DNA of 64,000 bases, from the NCBI RefSeq assembly GCF_023703465.1, contig NZ_JAMQGP010000003.1, positions 496,001 to 560,000 on the forward strand, written 5' to 3'. The notes beneath the pieces were generated by a model. The model worked only from the letters and a program-made list of their open reading frames with translations, did not search any database and was not told the origin of the DNA. The translations under genes and the position numbers were made by a program. Origin of the DNA: Echinimonas agarilytica. Its GTDB lineage: Bacteria > Pseudomonadota > Gammaproteobacteria > Enterobacterales > Neiellaceae. Below are positions 35,295 to 43,403 of the stretch, in pieces (positions within the stretch are counted from its first letter, which is position 1; the number at the start of each line of letters is the position of its first letter).

Positions 35295-35780
35295 ATGGAA
35301 AAAATTAAATGCCAATGGCTGGTGTGCAGCAACTATAACGTCTTGTTTACGTTGGTATTGGCACTGTTGAGTTTTTCTGCAAAGGCGGATTGGCCCCAAC
35401 AGGTAAAACAAGTCGAAGGGGAAAAACGTGTGTTAGTTGTCATAACGCCTTATGCAACGCACCCTTTGTATAGCCGCCAAATGAAAGACATTTATCAAAA
35501 CGCGAGCGGCATCTCCGAGCGAGATTTAACGGTTTGGCAGGTCATTGGCAAAGACCAAGTATTAAATGAAGGGGAAGCTGTTCAATCTGAAAATAATCCA
35601 GAGCAATTAGTTGAACAGTTTAGAAAAAGTTTTAATGTGAAGGGAAGCGCCTATACAGTGGTCCTCATTGGAAAAGACGGTACCGAAAAACTTCGCCAAC
35701 GGTATCCGTTATCCACCCAAAAGCTATTTGAAAAAATAGATGCAATGCCGATGAGGCAAGCTGAAATGGCGCAAGATTAG
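35295..35780 (+). CDS. DUF4174 exported protein
   Basis: A 161-residue protein with an unusually long N-terminal signal region (cleavage likely after SAKA near residue 31). The mature part fits DUF4174 (RVLVVITPYATHPLYSRQMKDIYQ, ISERDLTVWQVIG, YTVVLIGKDGTEKLRQRYPLSTQKLFEKIDAMPMRQAEM). The family has a thioredoxin-like outline without the CxxC pair. Function unknown. It stands between the lactonase and the AraC gene, with which it is convergent. Confidence 0.82.
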   Translation: MEKIKCQWLVCSNYNVLFTLVLALLSFSAKADWPQQVKQVEGEKRVLVVITPYATHPLYSRQMKDIYQNASGISERDLTVWQVIGKDQVLNEGEAVQSENNPEQLVEQFRKSFNVKGSAYTVVLIGKDGTEKLRQRYPLSTQKLFEKIDAMPMRQAEMAQD

Positions 35781-35814
35781 ATTCGAACAATCCCACAGCA
35801 ATGATTGTGAGAGT

Positions 35815-35852
35815 CTACCCAAGCCCGAATGATCATTTTGGTTTGGGTATTT
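35815..35852. terminator. Convergent terminator between the DUF4174 and AraC genes
   Basis: ACCCAAGCC near 35817 pairs with GGTTTGGGT near 35841 with one G-T pair. The hairpin lies between convergent stop codons, so it may serve both genes. T tracts are weak. Confidence 0.55.
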
Positions 35853-35864
35853 GTCACTTCTGTT

Positions 35865-36719
35865 TTAGGCTTGCGCCGCCTGAAACTGCTGGCGGTATTT
35901 CAGCGGTGTTTGTCCCATAATAGTTTTGAACTGACGATGGAAAAAAGCCATATTTTGGTATCCGCATCGATCAGCAATCTCTTCTACAGATTCATCCGTG
36001 CGAACCAATAGGCCACATGCTTGGGAAATGCGGTACTCGTTCAAATATGACGTAAATGTTTTTTTAAATACGCGCTTAAAGTATTTTGAAAATGACACCG
36101 GTGTCATGCTGGTCAATTGCGCCATTTGTTCTGCATCGATCTTGGTTTGGTAGTGAGATGCAACGTAATTTAAAATGTTCTCAATGCGTTTGGATGCAGT
36201 GGAGTCTTGGTACTGAATGCCGCCGTGGCTTAGCGGTGTGCTTTGAAGCCTTGTCAGCTTTTCGAGTAGCGCAACAAATACCATTAGACGTTCAAAGGGG
36301 GGTGCATCAACTAGTTTTGTCATTTGCTGGCCCATACTTTCGACCTGTTCTCCGGTAAATAGCAAGCCAGATTCTGAATTCATCAGCAGAGCTCGAATGG
36401 CACCAAATTCCGACTTTTCCATCCAATGATCGCCTAGCAGATCAGCACTCCACTGAAAAAAGACTGAACTGACAGAGTCTTCTGAGCCCACATTACTTTT
36501 CCAACAGTGCGGTAGATTAGGACCCATTAAGGCCAGCTCACCGCCACCGAAGTGGCGAATCGCATTGCCGGTATAGGCTGTACCTGTGCCAGAAATAATA
36601 TAAGTGAGTTCCCATTCGGGGTGATAGTGCCACGGAAAGGTGAAACCTTGGCCGCAATAACTGCCGGCGTAAAACGATTGTTCCTGACTGTGAGGAATAT
36701 GCTCCAGTATGGGTCTCAC
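35865..36719 (-). CDS. AraC-family regulator with cupin sensor domain
   Basis: A 284-residue regulator divergent from the sugar kinase gene. The N-terminal cupin has the sugar-sensing pattern (FPWHYHPEWELTYIISGTGT, GELALMGPNLPHCW). The C-terminal half holds two helix-turn-helix motifs (IDAEQMAQLTSMTPVSFSKYFKRVF and SVEEIADRCGYQNMAFFHRQFK), ending in the conserved GQTPLKYRQQ. By position it most likely controls the kinase-isomerase-aldolase-dehydrogenase genes in response to the sugar or a pathway intermediate. The shared 162-base intergenic region (36720-36881) would contain its binding sites; no repeat there is clear enough to call. Confidence 0.92.
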   Translation of the reverse strand: MRPILEHIPHSQEQSFYAGSYCGQGFTFPWHYHPEWELTYIISGTGTAYTGNAIRHFGGGELALMGPNLPHCWKSNVGSEDSVSSVFFQWSADLLGDHWMEKSEFGAIRALLMNSESGLLFTGEQVESMGQQMTKLVDAPPFERLMVFVALLEKLTRLQSTPLSHGGIQYQDSTASKRIENILNYVASHYQTKIDAEQMAQLTSMTPVSFSKYFKRVFKKTFTSYLNEYRISQACGLLVRTDESVEEIADRCGYQNMAFFHRQFKTIMGQTPLKYRQQFQAAQA

Positions 36720-36881
36720 GAATGCGCCTTCTTCGTTAATTAAGTCTCATTATTCCGTGAACTTTATCACTAAATCATTTTGATGGGAAAAATAGTACAT
36801 ATTTAATGTAATAGCGTATTTAGAAGTCCGCCTCAAGCACGCGTAAATTTAAGCCATCAAATTCTGAGTTGAAGAGGATAA

Positions 36882-37796
36882 ATGATGGTGTTTGATGTGA
36901 TTGTCTCAGGGCTCAACGTGGTAGACCTTTTAGTGACATTGCCGAGTGGCTATGAAGCGGGCAAAAAACACGAAGTAGAAACCATTCTAATTCAAGGCGG
37001 TGCTCCGGCAGGAAATGCAGCGTGTGGGTTGGCGAGCTTAGGTTTGCATACCGCATTTCTAGGATTCAACGGTGAAAATACGCAAAGTCAGATTGCGTTA
37101 GCAGAGCTACAACGTTGTGGTGTTGACACCCAGTTGATGCTCGATGATGCCCAAGCTCAACCCGCAATTGCACTCGTAGAAGTTGACCCTAAAACGGGTG
37201 ACCGCACAGTTTTTTATTCGCTGCAAGGTTACCGCGCTCTGAGCGTAAACGACATTGTTCCGAGTTGGGTCACCAACAGCCGTTTGGTGTTTGTTGATGG
37301 GTATGACGTAGAAGGCAATTTAGAATTACTCCGTCAGGCAAAAGCCGCGAATGTGCCTTCTTTGATAGACATTGAGGCGGGCGACAAAGCAACGCTCAAT
37401 ACCATGCTAGAACTTGCCTCTCATGCGATTTTACCGCTCGAAGCTGCGCAAGAGCTCACCGGAATGCAACACGCAGAACAGTGTTTACGGCACTTAGCAC
37501 AGATCACTGAAGGTCAGCTTGTGATCACCGATGGCGCGAATGGCAGTTGGGCTTTGCATCACAATTCCATTATTCACCAAAGCATTTTTGCGGTTGAAGT
37601 CGTTGACACCACAGGTTGCGGCGATGCGTATCATGCCGCCTATGCCTACGCGCTATTGCGCGGTGATAGCCTGGCTCAACGAATGCAGTTTGCAGCCGGG
37701 TTTGCTGCGCTCATTGCGCGCCATTTAGGAGGCCGCACATCGTTTCCTTCGGCCTCAGAAGTCCAATCTTTTATTGAATCTCATTGCAAGGCGTAA
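36882..37796 (+). CDS. PfkB-family sugar kinase
   Basis: A 304-residue ribokinase-type kinase that should phosphorylate a ketose or ketose phosphate. The substrate-side glycine motif GGAPAGNAACGLASLG (39-54) and the ATP/anion-hole motif DTTGCGDAYHAAYAYALL (from 242) are intact; D248 is the catalytic base. Cys in DTTGCGD replaces the usual Ala, as in some sulfofructose- and related kinases. The isomerase gene begins four bases after its stop codon, so they are co-translated. Which hydroxyl is phosphorylated cannot be told; aldolase downstream implies formation of a ketose 1-phosphate or 1,6-bisphosphate. Confidence 0.9.
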   Translation: MMVFDVIVSGLNVVDLLVTLPSGYEAGKKHEVETILIQGGAPAGNAACGLASLGLHTAFLGFNGENTQSQIALAELQRCGVDTQLMLDDAQAQPAIALVEVDPKTGDRTVFYSLQGYRALSVNDIVPSWVTNSRLVFVDGYDVEGNLELLRQAKAANVPSLIDIEAGDKATLNTMLELASHAILPLEAAQELTGMQHAEQCLRHLAQITEGQLVITDGANGSWALHHNSIIHQSIFAVEVVDTTGCGDAYHAAYAYALLRGDSLAQRMQFAAGFAALIARHLGGRTSFPSASEVQSFIESHCKA

Positions 37797-37800
37797 ATCC

Positions 37801-39312
37801 ATGACAATTAACTTTTTAGAACGCAAAGGTCTGGTAGAAGACCTTATGAAAAAAGCCATAAGCGCTCCCGCTCCTCGCGATAATGTTGCTATTGGCCTTA
37901 TTGGTATTGGCTTTGAACTTCACTTTGACTGGGAAAAAGCTAAAGCATCCTACACGCAAGCGCAACAGCAGATGCAAGCGGTGATGACGACCAGCAACAC
38001 CTTGCTCGCCGAGCCTAGCCCAATTCAAACGCGTGAAGAGCTGTTGGCTCTGCTCAACAGCTATGCGGCGAAGGGTATGAAAGCATTGGTGATTTATCAG
38101 GCATCTTATATTGCCGGTGATTTAGCCATGGCCTTGGCAACTTGGTTGCGCAATAACGATATTCCAATGTTGAGTTGGTCTCACACCGAGGTCACCGGTG
38201 GAAATTTAACAGCCAATCGGCTGTGTGGTCAGAACTTTTTACTGAATAACTTGGCATCCATGGATGTGAAATACAGCTGGGTATTCGCAGAGCCTGGTGC
38301 AGAAACGTTGAATGCATCGCTCGATCGATTTATTCGTGTCGCATCGGCAAAAGCACGGATGAAGTTTGCCAAGATCCTAATGGTTGGCGGTATGCGTGTG
38401 CCTGGCTTTTACGATTGTGAATTGAACGAAATGTCGATTTCTAAGCATTTCGGCTTGGATGTTGATCGAGTTGATTTAGCCACAGTGTGGTTACATGGCG
38501 AGAAATCATTTAACGCTGAGGTTGTGAATCCGATTGTTGAGGCGCTATTGGCTTCGCCTAAATTAGGCGAAAACAGCGTGAATGAAAAAGAACTATTTCT
38601 CTCTGTTCGTCTGGCCCTCGCTGTGGGTGACTATGCCAATCAACAGGGTTATATCGGCGTTGCGCTTAAAAATTGGCCGGAGCTTTTTGAACAATATGGT
38701 ATTGCAGGGGATGGTGCAGGAGCTCTCGTTCAAGACTTAGGGTTGCCGATTGCAGATGAATCCGACATGGGAGCACTGCTGACCATGGTCACGTTCAACG
38801 AGATGACGTTGGGCGCAAGCTTACCCACGCTCATGGATTTTTCCTATGTTGATCATGCCAGCAATAAAGTGGGCATGTGGCATTGCGGCGGTAGCTCTAC
38901 CAAGTTGCTGCGCGAAGGGACCACCCTAGACATGCGCAATCACAGTATTCTCGACAATTTCGACCCCAAAGAATCATGCGGCATGTTAGTGGAGTTTTTG
39001 CAAGAAACAGGCCCGGTCACTATCGCCAAATATCAGTATCCGCATGCGTCGACAGTATTTGCATTTGAAGGCGATATTGTCGATTCACCGATGCGCTACC
39101 GCGGTTGTTATGGCGAAGTGGCCCCAAAGGATACTTGCTCTAAATCGATTGCTGCATCGGTCATGAATCACGGCATGGATCACCACTGGATCATGGCACG
39201 CGGACACGTACTCGACGATTTACGTGAATTCAATTACTGGACTGATGTAAGCGAGCTGAAAACTTCAGCACCGGCCACAACCGGTCGCGGTCTCCCCAAG
39301 AAACTCGACTAT
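37801..39312 (+). CDS. L-fucose/L-arabinose isomerase-like protein
   Basis: A 503-residue protein of the FucI/AraA-like superfamily, which interconverts aldoses and ketoses using Mn. E320 in ADESD and D346 in LMDF match the spacing of the metal-binding Glu and Asp of FucI; a C-terminal His in DHHW could complete the site. Overall similarity to true FucI is modest, so the natural sugar is uncertain. I chose ATG 37801, nine bases after AAGG, instead of a frame starting inside the kinase gene. It lies between a kinase and a class II aldolase, which fits a fucose-, tagatose- or similar-type degradation route. Confidence 0.8.
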
Positions 39313-39338
39313 TAATTGCAACTGAATATCAGGATTAA

Positions 39339-40181
39339 ATGATGACTAATAAATTAACCCCATTGGTACAGAGTTATCGTCAGCAACAGCGTTGCTTAGC
39401 CGGTTTCAATATCAATGATATATACGACCTGCATGCCGTGGCACTGGCAGCAAATGAGTTAGATTTACCATTTATGGCAATGACTTACCCGCCTGTAGCC
39501 GAGCTTAATGGCACATACTTGTGTCGTAAAATGGTGGACGGTTTTGCGCAAATTGCCAATAACGATATCTTTCTCCATTTAGATCACAGCACGTCGGTGG
39601 ACCTTTGCAAACGTGCAATCGATGATGGCTATGACTCAGTGATGATTGACGGCTCACACGGCAGTCTCAAAGATAACATCGCAATGACCAAAGAAGTGGT
39701 GGCTTATGCTCGCAGTGCAGGTGTGAGTGTTGAAGCCGAGATTGGCAAAATTATGGGCCGGGATGTAGTGGTTAAAAGTGAAGATGACTATTTAGCGTCG
39801 GTTGCAGACGTTAAAGCTTTGTATGAGGAAGCGGGCCCCGATCTGGTAGCGGTTGGCATTGGAACTGCGCATGGCTTTACGCCGAGTACGCCTAAGATTC
39901 ATTTCAATCGATTACAAGAGATTGCAAACGCAATCCCAGCTCCATTGGTGCTGCACGGTGGAACAGGCATTGCTGATGAAGATATTCAGCGCGCAATCAA
40001 AATGGGCATTGCCAAAATTAATATTGGAACGATTGTTCACAGCACATACATGCGCGAGGCTCACAAAGAAATTGATGCTGACATTGCATCTGCCTACCCA
40101 CCCGTGGTCATGAAGTCCGTGATCCCAAGAGTTCAAGCGGTAGTACTCGACCGCTTGAAAGCGGTGAATCCTCACCTGTAA
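39339..40181 (+). CDS. Class II fructose/tagatose-bisphosphate-type aldolase
   Basis: A 280-residue zinc aldolase of the GatY/KbaY/FbaA superfamily. Metal and catalytic residues are present: D82 and H83 in HLDHS, E134 in AEIG, H178 in GTAHG and H206 in VLHGGTG, with the phosphate-binding KINIGT afterwards. It would cleave a ketose phosphate to dihydroxyacetone phosphate and an aldehyde. If the ketose is 6-deoxy the aldehyde is lactaldehyde, a substrate of the AldA-like enzyme. ATG 39339 and ATG 39342 are both possible; AGGA at 39331-39334 favours the second slightly. It lies 26 bases after the isomerase gene. Confidence 0.9.
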   Translation: MMTNKLTPLVQSYRQQQRCLAGFNINDIYDLHAVALAANELDLPFMAMTYPPVAELNGTYLCRKMVDGFAQIANNDIFLHLDHSTSVDLCKRAIDDGYDSVMIDGSHGSLKDNIAMTKEVVAYARSAGVSVEAEIGKIMGRDVVVKSEDDYLASVADVKALYEEAGPDLVAVGIGTAHGFTPSTPKIHFNRLQEIANAIPAPLVLHGGTGIADEDIQRAIKMGIAKINIGTIVHSTYMREAHKEIDADIASAYPPVVMKSVIPRVQAVVLDRLKAVNPHL

Positions 40182-40259
40182 CCATTTGTCCGAGGCTACT
40201 TGTTGAATCAACGACTTTCCCCCGTTTTGTCGGAGCGGAAAGCCGTTACCCAAACATGT

Positions 40260-40282
40260 TGAGTCGCCTCGGGAGCGACTCA
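40260..40282. other. Hairpin in the gap between aldolase and dehydrogenase genes
   Basis: TGAGTCGC pairs perfectly with GCGACTCA around a seven-base loop. No T tract follows, so it is unlikely to terminate. Placed inside a presumed operon, it may stabilise the upstream mRNA part and set different levels of the dehydrogenase. Confidence 0.5.
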
Positions 40283-40380
40283 GCAAAATTCATTGATACG
40301 GGCTAGTAATCGACCTTGAGTCAAGCTTGATTGTTCCATAAGCCTAATACCAAATACTCAATCACAGAGGGCAAAAGCAT

Positions 40381-41505
40381 ATGTCTATTGCAATTCCAGA
40401 GCAGGCGAAAGTCGCCGTACTGACTGAACTCAAGAAGTTCGAGTTTCAGCAACACCCGATCCCCAAAATTACCGAAGATGAAATTTTAGTCAAGGTCGAA
40501 GGCTGCGGTGTTTGTGGCACCGATGTCCATGAATATCGTAACGATCCTTTCGGCATGATTCCCGTTGTATTGGGGCATGAGGGCTCGGGGCGTATTGTTA
40601 AATTGGGCAAAAATATAGTTAAAGATTCCGCAGGAAAAGGCATAGAAATTGGTTCAAAACTCATCACAAGTATCATTCCATGCGGTGAATGTGGGCCTTG
40701 TACTAGCACTCCGGGGCGCACCAACCTGTGTGAAAATATGGGGTGTTACGGTTTAATGGGCGATCAGCCTGACAATAAATTCAATGGTTGGTTTGGTGAT
40801 TATTTAGTGCTCAAAGCCGGTTCAACTTTCTTTAACGTGTCTGAATTTAGTCTCGAAGAACGCATTCTAATTGAACCAATAGCCGTTGCCGTTCACGCAG
40901 TCGAACGTGCGAAAACCACACACTTAATGAATTTCGTATCCCCCGTTCTGATTCAAGGCGCTGGTCCAATAGGTCTTTCTATCATCGCCGTACTCAAGGC
41001 GATGGGCGTACAGACGATTATCGCGGTGGATGGCCAGAACGACCGCTTAAAATTAGCCAAAGAATTGGGCGCATCTCATGGTCTTAATTTCACTGACTTT
41101 GAATCAACCGAAGCATTGGTGAACGAAGTTCAATCGTTGACTTTGGGGCGAGGTGCTCAATTTGCATTCCAATGTACCGGGAGCCCTGCGGCCGCCTCAA
41201 CAGTATGGAAGCTAATTGCGAGGGGAGGAGGCTTATGTGAACTGGGCTTTTTTGTTGATAACGGCGAAGCCCAATTGAATCCTCATTTTGATATGTGCAA
41301 CAAAGAAATCACGATGGTTGGCTCATGGGCATACAGCCCTGAAGACTACCCCAATGCCATTGCCTGTATGAAAAGCATCAAGCAGGCGGGCTTGCCGATC
41401 ACCAAATTAGTGACTCATGCATTTCCCCTCGATCAAATTGGCGAAGCTGTTGAAACTAATATCCGAATGGAAGGCATCAAAGTGATTACAGTGAACGAGC
41501 CCTAA
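40381..41505 (+). CDS. Zinc-dependent medium-chain alcohol dehydrogenase
   Basis: A 374-residue MDR oxidoreductase. Catalytic zinc ligands are in GCGVCGTDVHE and GHEGSG. A structural-zinc lobe is present (CGECGPC, then a Cys ten residues later, a little longer than usual). The Rossmann motif GAGPIGLSII near residue 198 and VDGQNDRLKLAKELGA indicate NAD as cofactor. Relatives include sorbitol, threonine and galactitol-phosphate dehydrogenases. It could feed a polyol or sugar into the isomerase-kinase-aldolase route by forming the aldose or ketose. It starts 199 bases after the aldolase gene and is the last gene of the group. Confidence 0.88.
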   Translation: MSIAIPEQAKVAVLTELKKFEFQQHPIPKITEDEILVKVEGCGVCGTDVHEYRNDPFGMIPVVLGHEGSGRIVKLGKNIVKDSAGKGIEIGSKLITSIIPCGECGPCTSTPGRTNLCENMGCYGLMGDQPDNKFNGWFGDYLVLKAGSTFFNVSEFSLEERILIEPIAVAVHAVERAKTTHLMNFVSPVLIQGAGPIGLSIIAVLKAMGVQTIIAVDGQNDRLKLAKELGASHGLNFTDFESTEALVNEVQSLTLGRGAQFAFQCTGSPAAASTVWKLIARGGGLCELGFFVDNGEAQLNPHFDMCNKEITMVGSWAYSPEDYPNAIACMKSIKQAGLPITKLVTHAFPLDQIGEAVETNIRMEGIKVITVNEP

Positions 41506-41551
41506 TGCTCTCGCGTTCCAAATACTCATAGGCTGTATCTAAAGCACTCAA

Positions 41552-41580
41552 AACCAGCGTTTAACCGCGCTGGCTTTGTT
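41552..41580 (+). terminator. Terminator after the zinc dehydrogenase gene
   Basis: CCAGCG at 41554-41559 pairs with CGCTGG at 41568-41573, followed by CTTTGTTGTTTTT. It ends the sugar-catabolic group. Confidence 0.7.
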
Positions 41581-41731
41581 GTTTTTAGAAGAACTTAAAT
41601 GTCTTTCTACTCTATCGCTAACAGTCTTTATCAGTAGTCGTGCAAGATTTGCTACGCCATAACGGTTTCAACTGAGCATGTTGGGTGACCGCCCATTCGG
41701 TTTCGCATTAAGTTAAATTAGAATCCGCAAG

Positions 41732-42709
41732 CTAAGCATTCGGTTTGTAGCGAAATGATGCGCAAATAATTCCGTGGTCGCCGGTATGCGCTTGGTTATC
41801 TTCTAAATGATCATTCCACACTTGTGTATGTTTGTGTTGCCAATGGCTATCTTTTGAATTCACAAAAAACTCTTCCGAAACCAAAATATGGTCGAGAGTG
41901 TCTTTCATGCGATTGAACTCGTGTGTGTAAAATACGTCGCGATAGGATTGCAATTGCTGCATTTGCAGTGCGCTGTATAAGCTAGAATCGCTTCCTTTAG
42001 CCGTCATTGAAAGGTTCGGTTGCTCAGTAATTAGTGCCAATGTATTTGAACGTGGATCGTCATTCAGATCGCCAATTAATACGGTTGGTTTGTGCGTGCC
42101 TTTCAAGTGATTTGTGAGTAACCAACGCAATGCCGCGGCTTCTGCTGTGCGGCGAATGGTTGAAATAGCCGAGCCCATAGACTTGCGGTGTTTGGCGTTC
42201 ACTTGTCCAACTTGGGCTGGTAATTTGGACTTTAAATGAGCTGCAAAAACTGTTGTTGTGGGAACGTCAGGGCGCTCAGAATGATGTATTTTAAGCTTGA
42301 GTAAGCTTCTTGAAAACGATTTGATCGACAATTCCAGCTGGTCGTCTTCTCCGTCACCATCATCCACTTTGACCATTTTTTTAAACGGGAACGCCTTAAT
42401 CACCTTTTTATCACTGACCACCCAAGGCGCTTTCACTGCAACGGCTACTGCGATGTTATACCAAGATGGCTTGATAAAATGCAGTTGGTAGTGGCTCAAT
42501 TCAGGGATATCGAAGGTATCGACGAGGCAGTCGGGCGACCATAGCTCCTGAAAGGCGATGACATCAGCATTCATGTTGAGCAGCATTTCGCGTGTCCATC
42601 TTCGCTTCTTTTTATAATCGGACGGTTGAACAACTTTTTTATAAACTTTCTCACCAGGTTTCTGAAAATTATAGAGGTTAAATGAGGCGAACTTGATTTC
42701 AATGGCCAT
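41732..42709 (-). CDS. Endonuclease/exonuclease/phosphatase family protein
   Basis: A 325-residue protein of the EEP fold. Motifs are SFNLYNFQ at the start, the catalytic FQELWSPD (Glu), AAHLKSK, VLIGDLNDDP (Asn and Asp) and a C-terminal GDHG with its His. There is no signal peptide. The family includes DNA repair nucleases, lipid phosphatases and sphingomyelinases, so the substrate cannot be named. AGGA seven bases before ATG 42709 supports the start. It is separated by 217 bases from arfB, with a hairpin between. Confidence 0.85.
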   Translation of the reverse strand: MAIEIKFASFNLYNFQKPGEKVYKKVVQPSDYKKKRRWTREMLLNMNADVIAFQELWSPDCLVDTFDIPELSHYQLHFIKPSWYNIAVAVAVKAPWVVSDKKVIKAFPFKKMVKVDDGDGEDDQLELSIKSFSRSLLKLKIHHSERPDVPTTTVFAAHLKSKLPAQVGQVNAKHRKSMGSAISTIRRTAEAAALRWLLTNHLKGTHKPTVLIGDLNDDPRSNTLALITEQPNLSMTAKGSDSSLYSALQMQQLQSYRDVFYTHEFNRMKDTLDHILVSEEFFVNSKDSHWQHKHTQVWNDHLEDNQAHTGDHGIICASFRYKPNA

Positions 42710-42801
42710 ACGCGTGTCCTCGCATTAGCTGCAAAAGTATTGAAACTCTTTTGGGGAATCTAAAGTGACTCTTAGGTATAGGCGGTAAATCGCACTTCAC
42801 A

Positions 42802-42833
42802 ACCGCTACTGCACTAAAAGTAGTGCAGACGGT
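42802..42833. other. Extended hairpin upstream of the EEP-family gene
   Basis: CTGCACTA at 42809-42816 pairs perfectly with TAGTGCAG at 42821-42828 around AAAG; outer ACCG and CGGT extend it after a small internal loop. It lies about 100 bases upstream of the EEP start codon, between two minus-strand genes, and lacks a T tract. It may be an operator, a leader stem or a weak terminator of arfB. Confidence 0.45.
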
Positions 42834-42926
42834 GCTATGTTGCTACGTTTAACCATGCTCAAATCGATATGAAGAAGGGTGATTGCAAAGCACTGTGATT
42901 GAAGTTAAGTGCCTGGGGTAGACGCA

Positions 42927-43340
42927 CTAAAACTTGATTTTTCCGCGCATGGACTTTACGTCGCCGCGTTGTGATTTTTTATCCATACGTCGACGTTGAC
43001 TGGCTTTAGTCGGTTTTGTCGGACGGCGTGTTTTTATCACTTTAGTCGCTTCTAGAATGAGCTCTTTAAGGCGTTCTAGCGCTGCCTCTCGGTTGGCTTC
43101 TTGTGTTCTAAATTGCTGAGCTTTAATCACTACAACGCCGTCTTTTGTGATGCGCTGGTCGCGTAAATTAAGTAATCTCTCTTTGTAAAAAGAGGGAAGT
43201 GAAGAGCGGCTAATATCAAAGCGCAAGTGAATGGCGCTGGATACTTTATTCACGTTTTGTCCGCCCGCCCCTTGCGCTCGTATTGCTGTGAGCTCAATTT
43301 CCCACTCGGCCAAAGAGACTGAATTCGAAATAATTAACAC
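42927..43340 (-). CDS. arfB: Alternative ribosome-rescue factor ArfB
   Basis: A 137-residue peptidyl-tRNA hydrolase that frees ribosomes stalled at mRNA ends. The GGQ motif (residues 26-28 in QGAGGQNVNKVSSA) and the basic C-terminal tail (RRPTKPTKASQRRRMDKKSQRG), which threads the empty mRNA channel, are both present. Length matches E. coli ArfB (YaeJ). The start is GTG 43340, seven bases after AAGGA. It lies alone, 63 bases from the end of the GH43 gene on the same strand. Confidence 0.95.
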   Translation of the reverse strand: MLIISNSVSLAEWEIELTAIRAQGAGGQNVNKVSSAIHLRFDISRSSLPSFYKERLLNLRDQRITKDGVVVIKAQQFRTQEANREAALERLKELILEATKVIKTRRPTKPTKASQRRRMDKKSQRGDVKSMRGKIKF

Positions 43341-43403
43341 TGCTCAATCCTTTGGTGTTTACTGAGACTGCTACATGCTATCTAAAAACTAGGTGCCTCG
43401 TCA

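Noticed and set aside
36882-41505. Naming the sugar cluster as fucose catabolism
   Set aside because: The isomerase is only distantly FucI-like and the kinase and aldolase are of other families than FucK and FucA, so the substrate stays open.
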